From: an uncultured Clostridia bacterium
GTDB lineage: Bacteria; Bacillota; Clostridia; Christensenellales; Aristaeellaceae
Assembly: GCA_945928315.1 (NCBI GenBank)
Contig: CAMENN010000009.1
Span: 1 to 48,080 of the forward strand
Length of the DNA: 48,080 nt
Direction of reading: 5' to 3'
Part shown: piece by piece, positions 42,394 to 48,080 of the stretch
How positions within the stretch are numbered: position 1 is the stretch's first letter
Layout: the number at the start of each line of letters is the position of its first letter
The notes under the pieces: model-generated
The model's input: the letters and a program-made list of their open reading frames with translations, nothing else
Told to the model about the DNA's origin: nothing
Databases searched by the model: none
Translations under genes and position numbers: made by a program

Positions 42394-43785
42394 TTACTCC
42401 ACCGTATCGGACGTGAGCTCCGGCACGTACTTGATGAACTCGCGCAGCGTGGCCGTCACGTCGCCCTCGACCTCGGCCATGTGGTGAATGTACGGGCCCT
42501 CGACGAGCTTGCGCTCCCAGGCGTCGAGGTGGTTGAACTTCGCCCACAGATATGTGCCGAAGGTGTACGGGCCGTCCATCGTCTCGCAGACGCCGTTGAG
42601 CAGTGAATACCTGCCGCCGTCCTGATCAAAGCGCGCGACCGTGTAGGTGCCGTCCTTGACCTGGAACCACTGGCGCATGTTCACGTTCTTGCAGGGCACG
42701 CCCTCCTTCTTGAGGCTGTAGGCGAACGGGCCGCAGTGCCAGAGCAGCTGGCCGTTCGGGTCGTCCGGATGGCGGACGGTGAACTCGCCGAAGAACGGCA
42801 CCTTCTTGCCCATCGTCGCGCAGGAGAGCAGCGCCATGGTGATCGCGCCGTGCAGGTCGCTCTCGCAGGAGATGACGTAGCCCATGTCCGCCAGCACGCT
42901 GTAGGCCGTGCAGGGCATCGCGCCCACGCCCAGCTGCATGGCCGTCCAGCACTCCGCAGAGACCGCCTGCACGTTGTACGTCTCAAACACCCACTGGTAG
43001 AGCAGCACGAAGGCATAGACCTTCTTGAGCAGCGGCGGGGTGAGGTCGTCCATCTCATAGCGGGAGAGCAGCAGCTTCGCGCCTTCGGTAAGCTCCGCGT
43101 CGCGCTCCGCCAGAATTTTGTTGTACTTGTCGATGATCACCGCGAGGTTGACCGGCACGATCTGCAGGCCGAACTTCTCCATCAGCTCGCCCTCGTTGAA
43201 GATGACCGAGCAGAAGGGCTTCGGCCGCATGCCGACCTGCGCGATGCGCATGCCGCGGAAGTTCTTGACCATGCAGGCCACGGCGGCGAAGCGCTCAAAG
43301 CCCTCGGCGAACGCCGCGTCCTCCACGCGGCAGGTCTTGATGAACGTGAACGGGATGTGGAAGCGCTGCATCTGGCGGCTCACGCCGAAGATGCCGCACT
43401 GGCTGTCGGTGTAGCGCATGCCGTCCGGCTCGAACACGTCGTCGAGCGGCGCCCAGATGCACACCGGCTTGCCCAGCGCGCGGGCGACCTGCGCCGCGAT
43501 CTCCTCGTTGCCGAAGTTGCAGTTGATGATGAGCACCGCGTCGACCTTCTCCGCCGAGAAGCGCTCGATGACCTTCTCCGCGTCCGCGTCGCAGTACATG
43601 ACGTCCACGGGGTTGATCCCCTCAAGGTCCACGAAGGAGACGTTCTCGGAGGCGAAATGCTCCTTGATGTAGGCGACGATGCGGTGGCCGCGCTCCTCCG
43701 CCTTCTCCCAGTTGAAGATGCCCGGGCGCGGCGTGACGTCGCGGCGCATGGGCGCCAGACCGATTTTGACATGGTAGTTCAGCAT
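42394..43785 (-). CDS. L-fucose/L-arabinose isomerase-family protein
   Basis: 463 aa from ATG 43785 with AAAGGAG upstream; the frame is open further but crosses the promoter. The two-lobed FucI/AraA fold is suggested by VDAVLIINCNFGNEEIAAQV, GKPVCIWAPLDD, VKNFRGMRIAQVGMRPKPF and the C-terminal motif AVSAECWTAMQLG...CTAYSVLADMGYVISCESDL. Known members interconvert aldoses and ketoses with Mn2+; this divergent one may use another sugar. It is the first gene of operon A, driven by a consensus promoter and facing the RpiR regulator. Confidence 0.85.
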   Translation of the reverse strand: MLNYHVKIGLAPMRRDVTPRPGIFNWEKAEERGHRIVAYIKEHFASENVSFVDLEGINPVDVMYCDADAEKVIERFSAEKVDAVLIINCNFGNEEIAAQVARALGKPVCIWAPLDDVFEPDGMRYTDSQCGIFGVSRQMQRFHIPFTFIKTCRVEDAAFAEGFERFAAVACMVKNFRGMRIAQVGMRPKPFCSVIFNEGELMEKFGLQIVPVNLAVIIDKYNKILAERDAELTEGAKLLLSRYEMDDLTPPLLKKVYAFVLLYQWVFETYNVQAVSAECWTAMQLGVGAMPCTAYSVLADMGYVISCESDLHGAITMALLSCATMGKKVPFFGEFTVRHPDDPNGQLLWHCGPFAYSLKKEGVPCKNVNMRQWFQVKDGTYTVARFDQDGGRYSLLNGVCETMDGPYTFGTYLWAKFNHLDAWERKLVEGPYIHHMAEVEGDVTATLREFIKYVPELTSDTVE

Positions 43786-43854
43786 ACAGGCACACTCCTT
43801 TGGTTGCTCTTTGATGACTTTTGATGACTTTTTCGGAAACAGTTGAACGCTCAT

Positions 43855-43871
43855 TTGAAGACTTTTTTCAA
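43855..43871. promoter_or_regulatory. Candidate RpiR operator, operon A side
   Basis: TTGAA-N7-TTCAA, about 5-21 nt downstream of the predicted operon A start site. The same 5-7-5 pattern recurs at 43952-43968. Confidence 0.6.
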
Positions 43872-43882
43872 TTTGCAAGTAC

Positions 43883-43911
43883 ATTATATAAAGATCTTTT
43901 TCACCTGTCAA
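43883..43911 (-). promoter_or_regulatory. Consensus promoter of operon A
   Basis: Minus strand TTGACA (43906-43911), 17-bp spacer, TATAAT (43883-43888). Confidence 0.92.
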
Positions 43912-43929
43912 CGCCTTCCGGGCGTTTTC

Positions 43930-43944
43930 TGAAAAAATTTTTCA
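43930..43944. promoter_or_regulatory. Palindrome between divergent promoters
   Basis: TGAAAAA-A-TTTTTCA, a perfect 15-nt palindrome between the two divergent promoters. It is a possible further regulator site. Confidence 0.45.
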
Positions 43945-43951
43945 TGGCAAA

Positions 43952-43980
43952 TTGAAATTTTCCTTCAAATATGGTATGCT
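43952..43980 (+). promoter_or_regulatory. rpiR promoter with embedded candidate operator
   Basis: TTGAAA (43952-43957), 17-bp spacer, TATGCT (43975-43980). The TTGAA-N7-TTCAA repeat at 43952-43968 overlaps the -35 box and spacer, which suggests autoregulation. Confidence 0.75.
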
Positions 43981-44012
43981 TTCCGTATCAAGCCCCGCAA
44001 GGAGGGAAAGCC

Positions 44013-44870
44013 ATGTCCGCAACCACATCCCCGCTGATGATGAAGATCGAGGCGTGTCTGCCGAACATGAGCCACGCGGAGACGCTTGTGGCCCGTTACA
44101 TCCTCGAGCACCCGACGGAGATCATCGGCCTGTCCATCACGGCGCTGGCCGCGCAGAGCGGCGCGAGCGAGGCGACGGTGGTGCGCTTTTGCCGGCGGCT
44201 GGGCATGCAGGGCTATCAGGAGCTCAAGGTCACGCTGGCGCAGGACGTCGTCTCCCCGATCGAGACGATCCACGAGGAGGTCACCGAGGCCGACTCGGAC
44301 ATGGACGTGCTCAGCAAGGTCTTCGCCAGCACGATCCACTCGCTCGAGTACACGCTGCACATCCTGCGCAAGCCGGAATTTGAGCGGGCGATCTCCCTGC
44401 TCAACGGCGCGCGGCTGATCAACATCTACGGCTGCGGCAACTCGGCGTCCGTGGCACAGGACATGCAGCACAAGCTGATGCGTCTGGGCCTGCGCGCCAG
44501 CGCGTACAGCGACAGCCACATGCAGTGCATCGCCTCCACGATGCTCGCCGAGGGGGACGTCTGCGTGGCGATCAGCCACTCCGGCTCGTCGAAGGACGTG
44601 GTGGACGCCACGCGCCTGGCGAAGTCCCGCGGCGCGTCGGTGATCGCGATGAGCAACATCGGCCGCTCGCCGCTGGGCGACATCGCGGACGTGCGGCTGG
44701 ACACCGCATCGAAGGAGACATCCTACCACATCGTGGCGCTGTCCTCGCGCATAGCGCAGTACACGATCATCGACAGCCTGTACTCGGCCCTCGCCGTGCG
44801 CCGCCACCACACCGGGCAGGATCAGGCGCTCAGCCTCATCGAAAAGGCGCTGTCCACGAAGAAATACTGA
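44013..44870 (+). CDS. RpiR-family transcriptional regulator of the ETF/LarA region
   Basis: 285 aa from ATG 44013 (AAGGAGG upstream). HTH_6 domain (about 1-77) with MSHAETLVARYILEHPTEI and ITALAAQSGASEATVVRFCR. SIS domain with LINIYGCGNSASVAQDMQHK and VCVAISHSGSSKDVVDATRL, for a phosphosugar effector. It is divergent from operon A and is likely both its regulator and its own. The effector is probably a phosphorylated intermediate made by the PfkB or FGGY kinase. Confidence 0.93.
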   Translation: MSATTSPLMMKIEACLPNMSHAETLVARYILEHPTEIIGLSITALAAQSGASEATVVRFCRRLGMQGYQELKVTLAQDVVSPIETIHEEVTEADSDMDVLSKVFASTIHSLEYTLHILRKPEFERAISLLNGARLINIYGCGNSASVAQDMQHKLMRLGLRASAYSDSHMQCIASTMLAEGDVCVAISHSGSSKDVVDATRLAKSRGASVIAMSNIGRSPLGDIADVRLDTASKETSYHIVALSSRIAQYTIIDSLYSALAVRRHHTGQDQALSLIEKALSTKKY

Positions 44871-44890
44871 TGCCGAATAAAAACGGGCCA

Positions 44891-44954
44891 TAAGCGCGAA
44901 GCGAGGAAGGGGTCCGGGAACCAGTTCCCGGACCCCTTCCTCGCTTCGCGCTTA
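44891..44954. terminator. Perfect 31-bp inverted repeat, bidirectional terminator (repeat copy 7)
   Basis: Arms 44891-44921 and 44924-44954 are exact reverse complements with a 2-nt loop. They start TAAGCGCGAAGCGAGGAAGG, continue GGTCCGGGAAC and end in the mirror sequence. It is made of two head-to-head tails of the 3'-flanking repeat and separates the rpiR stop (44870) from the convergent hydrolase stop (44969). Confidence 0.9.
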
Positions 44955-44968
44955 CAGCCCGATTCTTC

Positions 44969-46336
44969 CTAAATCATCTCCAGCATGCTCCGGTCGCACA
45001 GCACCAGTGGGTACTCCGCGATAGGCAGCCCCTGCGCGCGCAGGCAGCCGTCCTGCATCGCGATGCCGGCCGAGAACACCTCACCGGTGAACAGATCGGC
45101 GAGCACCGGCTCCGCCATCGGCGCGACCCCCGCGTCCAGCGGATACACGCGCAGCGAGAAGCCCTCCCGCATGCCGCACTCGTCCTGAATGTCCGTGGGC
45201 AGGTAGTAGGCAAAGAGCATCTGATCGCCGCGGCGCAGCGCGAAGGTCTGGATGCTGACCTCCTCGCAGCGCGTCGCGTCCGTCAGGCTGCACTCCGCAT
45301 ACGCCCGCAACGGCGCGACGTCCCCGCTGAGCAGGTTGGCCAGCCGCCCCAGCGTATCGTAAGCGCGCTTGGGCGTGTAGGTGATGCCGTTCAGCACGCC
45401 CTGCGCCGCCGGACGCGAGAGCACCTCGCTCGCCTTCTGATAGGGCTTTTGCCACATGTCCACCATCTGGAAGAACGAGCTGCGCTCAAGCCCCAGCGCC
45501 GCATCCTGGAAATAGCGCCGCAGCTGATAGACGGCCTGCTGGCGCTCGCTGCCGGGGTTGTCCGGGCGCGGGTGCATCCAGTGCCCCTTCGGGAACCAGG
45601 AGGGATAGCCGCCCTCGCCCATCCAGTAGCTCAGGCGGTGGCCATGGCGCTCAAAGACCGCGCGCGTCGCCTCCACGCGCCCCGCCCAGCCCTTCTCCGG
45701 GAAGACCGTGTAGCGGTGCAGGCAGAAGAAGTCGAGCTCGCCCGGGTGAAGCCCCGCCGCCAGCCTGTCGAGGTACGCGAAGTCCGTCTCCTCCGCGGAG
45801 GAGGTGCACGCGCCGATGCGCGCATCCGGCTGGGCCCGGCGGATCTGCGCGCCGGTCAGGGCAATCAGCTCCGCATAGCGCGCGCCGTCCGGCTCGCCGG
45901 GCACCCAGAAGTGCGCGATATCCGACTCGTTCCAGATCTCGTACTCCGTGATGCGGTCCCTGTAGTGCTCTGCCAGTGCACAGGCGAAGCGCGCCCACGC
46001 GGCGACGGCCTCCTCGCCGTAGTAGAGCGGCACGCAGCCCACGCCCGTGGGGTTGGGCAGATTCTCCATGTAGAGCGGATTGCCGAAGCCCACGTTGAAC
46101 CAGGGCTGAACGCCCCGCGCGAGCAGACTGTCCACAATCCCGTCCAGCCAGCCGAAGTCATAGACGCCCTTTTCCTTCTCGCACTTCGACCAGCCGGTCT
46201 GCACGCGCGCGTGCTTCACGCCGCTTGCCCCCAGCAGGTCATAGCAGCGGGCGGGGTCGAACAGCTCCCTGTCCAGGCACTCAAAGCCGATGGAAACCAT
46301 CGAGCTTTTGACGTCCTTCGACGACAGGGTTTTCAT
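44969..46336 (-). CDS. GH39-like glycoside hydrolase (beta-xylosidase type)
   Basis: 455 aa from ATG 46336. The clan GH-A barrel is indicated by HARVQTGWSKCEKEKGVYDF, ITEYEIWNESD (acid/base E137), LDFFCLHRYT and SYWMGEGGYPSW (nucleophile E241). The C-terminal beta domain includes FALRRGDQMLFAYYLP. GH39 includes beta-xylosidases and iduronidases. No signal peptide. The start is uncertain: upstream only CGGAACG is seen, and in-frame ATGs exist at 46354 and 46375. It is divergent from the truncated permease with about 70 bp between. Confidence 0.78.
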   Translation of the reverse strand: MKTLSSKDVKSSMVSIGFECLDRELFDPARCYDLLGASGVKHARVQTGWSKCEKEKGVYDFGWLDGIVDSLLARGVQPWFNVGFGNPLYMENLPNPTGVGCVPLYYGEEAVAAWARFACALAEHYRDRITEYEIWNESDIAHFWVPGEPDGARYAELIALTGAQIRRAQPDARIGACTSSAEETDFAYLDRLAAGLHPGELDFFCLHRYTVFPEKGWAGRVEATRAVFERHGHRLSYWMGEGGYPSWFPKGHWMHPRPDNPGSERQQAVYQLRRYFQDAALGLERSSFFQMVDMWQKPYQKASEVLSRPAAQGVLNGITYTPKRAYDTLGRLANLLSGDVAPLRAYAECSLTDATRCEEVSIQTFALRRGDQMLFAYYLPTDIQDECGMREGFSLRVYPLDAGVAPMAEPVLADLFTGEVFSAGIAMQDGCLRAQGLPIAEYPLVLCDRSMLEMI

Positions 46337-46406
46337 CGTTCCGATGCGGTGCATGACAAAAGCGCGCCGCCTCATCAACACATCATCACGGAGAGGAGCA
46401 TGCCTC

Positions 46407-46676
46407 ATGACCAAACCCGCCCCTCAGGCCGAGGGAAAGAAACGAACGCCCCGGGAGCGCATCGCCCGGGAATGGAAGGAACACTATGCCCTGTACATCC
46501 TGATGATTCTGCCGATGGCGGTGCTCATCAGGTCAATTCAGGCATTCCAGGCAAAAACCAAGAAGGTTTCCAAAGAGCGATCGGAAAGCCCTTTGGCGGA
46601 GCGGAGGTCGCAGAGCCCCAATCTCCAGCAAGCCAACAACTCTTGGAAAGATGCCTCATGGAGTGTTCAGGATTAG
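46407..46676 (+). pseudogene. Truncated LplB-type ABC permease fused to repeat sequence
   Basis: The frame starts at ATG 46407 with a good site (GAGAGGAG) and reads MTKPAPQAEGKKRTPRERIA, then REWKEHYALYILMILPMAVLI: the cytoplasmic head and first membrane segment of an LplB-type permease (compare 18536). After about codon 41 (near 46527) the DNA matches the MITE-like repeat and the frame continues as nonsense to a stop at 46674-46676. The remaining ~270 codons of permease are absent from the window, so this is deletion or replacement, not simple insertion. Confidence 0.8.
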
Positions 46677-46688
46677 CCTGACAGCTCC
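46527..46688. mobile_element. MITE-like repeat, copy 2, at the permease breakpoint
   Basis: The left end is a diverged version of the repeat start (ATCAGGTCAATTCAGG...CCAGGCAAAAACCAAG). The core GGTTTCCAAAGAGCGATCGG followed by AAAGCCCTTTGGCGG matches copies 1 and 3. The right end GGATTAGCCTGACAGCTCC (46670-46688) is the inverse of the GGGGCTGTCAGGCTAA left end, giving terminal inverted repeats. About 160 bp, no transposase. Confidence 0.65.
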
Positions 46689-46713
46689 TTTTCACACGGA
46701 AAGGAGCACATCC

Positions 46714-47946
46714 ATGACGATTGACGCGAGGGACTTCGGTGCCGCCGGAGACGGCCGCACGATGGACACGGAGGCCCTTCAGCGCGCCATCGACGCCTGC
46801 GCGCGCACGGGCGGGCGGGTGATCCTGCAGGACGGCGTGTTTCTCACCGGCACGCTGCGCCTGCGCAGCCATGTGGAGCTGCACATCGAGGCCGGGGCGA
46901 CGCTGCTGGCCTCTCCCCGCTGCGGGGACTATCCGCCTATCGCGCTCGCGCGCGTGAACGCAGCGATGCTCCCGCGCGGCCGCGCAAGCTACCTGCTGCT
47001 GGCCGAGGACTGCGAGAACGTGGCGCTGACCGGGCGCGGCACCATCGATTGCAGCGGAAGCAGCTTCGTGACGCCGGTGCCGCCGGAGGACTACCTGCGC
47101 TACCGGCGCATCGACGCGCCGACCCCGCCGCGCGTGGTCTTCCTGTGCGGCTGCCGCCAGGCGCTCGTGCAGGACGTCTCCGTGGTCAACGCCCCGGCGG
47201 GCTGGGCGTTCTTTGTGCATGCCTGCGACACGGTGAGCCTTGACCGGGTGAAGGTCTCCGGCGACATGGACTACCCCAACAACGACGGCATCCACATCAA
47301 CTGCTCACGCAACGTCGGCGTGACGGACTGCACGCTCGACTGCAGCGACGACACGATCATCGTGCGCGCCAACAGCGCCTCGCTGCCGGAGAATACCCCG
47401 TGCGAAAACGTGACCGTCACGGGCTGTCACCTGCACAGCCACGCGGCAGGCATCCGCGTGGGCTGGCTGGGCGACGGCGTCATCCGCAGCTGCGCGTTCA
47501 CCAACCTGACGATGACGGACTGCACGGCGGGCATCTCCTTCTCCCTGCCGGCCAACACGGGCGACGCGCGCTGGCCGGACCAGGGCCGCGAGGCCACGCG
47601 CATCGAGAACCTGCTCTTCTCAAACATCGTCTTTGCGCGCGGATACGACAGCCCGGTCTACATGAACATCGCGGACCACCCGAGCGTGCAGTGCGCGGGC
47701 ATCCGCGACGTGACGTTCAGCCACATGCAGGGCGGGAGCGCGCGCCTGCCGCGGCTGTTCGGGCGGGCGGACTGTCCGCTCGAGCGCATCACGTTCACGG
47801 ACTGCGCGTTCCGTCAGCTCCCGCTCGACGCCGTGGAGGACGGCCGCACGCACGGCTCGCTGATCCACAAGGACCGCGAATGCCACGGTCTGGAGCTGCG
47901 TCACGCGGACGTCCGCTTTGTGAACACCAGCTTTTCGGTCATCTGA
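46714..47946 (+). CDS. GH28-like right-handed beta-helix glycoside hydrolase
   Basis: 410 aa from ATG 46714 (AAAGGAG upstream, just outside the repeat). The N-terminus MTIDARDFGAAGDGRTMDTE plus LQRAIDAC is the pectate-lyase-like start of polygalacturonases. Catalytic-site motifs are degenerate but aligned: YPNNDGIHINCS (187-198), DCSDDTIIVRAN (209-220) and HSHAAGIRVGW (241-251). No signal peptide, so it would act in the cytoplasm on imported oligogalacturonides or similar oligosaccharides. It was probably once in an operon with the truncated permease upstream. Confidence 0.8.
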   Translation: MTIDARDFGAAGDGRTMDTEALQRAIDACARTGGRVILQDGVFLTGTLRLRSHVELHIEAGATLLASPRCGDYPPIALARVNAAMLPRGRASYLLLAEDCENVALTGRGTIDCSGSSFVTPVPPEDYLRYRRIDAPTPPRVVFLCGCRQALVQDVSVVNAPAGWAFFVHACDTVSLDRVKVSGDMDYPNNDGIHINCSRNVGVTDCTLDCSDDTIIVRANSASLPENTPCENVTVTGCHLHSHAAGIRVGWLGDGVIRSCAFTNLTMTDCTAGISFSLPANTGDARWPDQGREATRIENLLFSNIVFARGYDSPVYMNIADHPSVQCAGIRDVTFSHMQGGSARLPRLFGRADCPLERITFTDCAFRQLPLDAVEDGRTHGSLIHKDRECHGLELRHADVRFVNTSFSVI

Positions 47947-47972
47947 TCGTAAGCTCAGATAAAAACGGGTGA

Positions 47973-47994
47973 TAAGCGCAAGTTAAAGAAGGGG
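47973..47994 (+). repeat. 3'-flanking repeat tail, degenerate copy 8
   Basis: TAAGCGCAAGTTAAAGAAGG, a decayed form of the TAAGCGCGAAGCGAGGAAGG tail, 26 nt after the GH28-like stop. It runs directly into the MITE-like copy 3. Confidence 0.5.
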
Positions 47995-48080
47995 CTGTCA
48001 GGCTAAGAATCCAAACTTTCCAAGCAAAACTAAGAGGGTTTGCGCCCGAAGGTTTCCAAAGGGCGATCGGAAAGCCCTTT
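47991..48080. mobile_element. MITE-like repeat, copy 3 (cut by window end)
   Basis: Begins GGGGCTGTCAGGCTAAGAAT and carries AAGCAAAACTAAGAGGGTTT, GCGCCCGAAGGTTTCCAAAG and GGCGATCGGAAAGCCCTTT. It is nearly identical to copy 1 over this part. CCAAAGGGC/GCCCTTTgg would form an internal hairpin. Confidence 0.7.

Noticed and set aside
1-48080. tRNA, rRNA, riboswitch or prophage genes.
   Set aside because: None recognised on either strand.

Overview
The window is GC-rich, densely coded bacterial chromosome. A monomeric [FeFe]-hydrogenase, confurcating-type ETF/lactate dehydrogenase genes, YesM/AraC-type two-component control of sugar ABC transporters and strong AGGAGG ribosome sites together suggest an anaerobic Clostridia-type Bacillota, perhaps a gut Christensenellales-like lineage (inference; no rRNA or tRNA is present to test it).

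Layout. (1) 1-4.0 kb: the 5' part of an [FeFe]-hydrogenase, an Fe-S aldo/keto reductase, a TetR regulator, an exported FMN-binding-type protein with a palindromic operator at its start site, and a DUF1540 mini-protein. (2) 4.0-4.6 kb: an exact 161-bp tandem repeat. (3) 4.6-7.9 kb: a sugar ABC transporter (binding protein, two permeases) with a consensus promoter and tandem LacI-type operators. (4) 8.6-19.5 kb: a glycan-use cluster on the minus strand (LplB/LplC-type permeases, binding protein, agarase-like hydrolase, DUF6259 hydrolase, phosphomannose-isomerase-like protein, ROK kinase). It diverges from an RpiR regulator overlapping an aldose epimerase (19.9-21.7 kb). (5) 22.1-28.9 kb: AraC-type response regulator, binding protein, two permeases and YesM-type histidine kinase, all on the plus strand. 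(6) 29.0-44.9 kb: the most unusual region. Two minus-strand operons lie behind a divergent RpiR regulator. Operon A encodes a FucI-like isomerase, class II aldolase, PfkB kinase, FAD dehydrogenase and Fe-S protein. Operon B encodes EtfB, ferredoxin-EtfA, FAD dehydrogenase, LarA-type racemase/epimerase, FGGY kinase, a second EtfBA pair and IolB. (7) 45-48 kb: a GH39-like and a GH28-like hydrolase flanking a truncated LplB-type permease joined to a non-coding repeat.

Working model (inference). Imported sugars are cleaved by the hydrolases and enter through isomerase/kinase/aldolase steps. 2-hydroxyacid products would be racemised or epimerised by the LarA homologue and oxidised by FAD dehydrogenases that pass electrons to two ETFs, with the hydrogenase as a possible sink for reduced ferredoxin. 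Region 6 has the lactate-oxidation core known from Acetobacterium (etfB-etfA-ldh-larA) embedded among sugar-acid or inositol-type genes, with no transporter.

Two families of dispersed intergenic repeats run through the window. One is a modular hairpin element that lies just downstream of stop codons, mostly in the gene's orientation. The other is a MITE-like element, one copy of which abuts the truncated permease.
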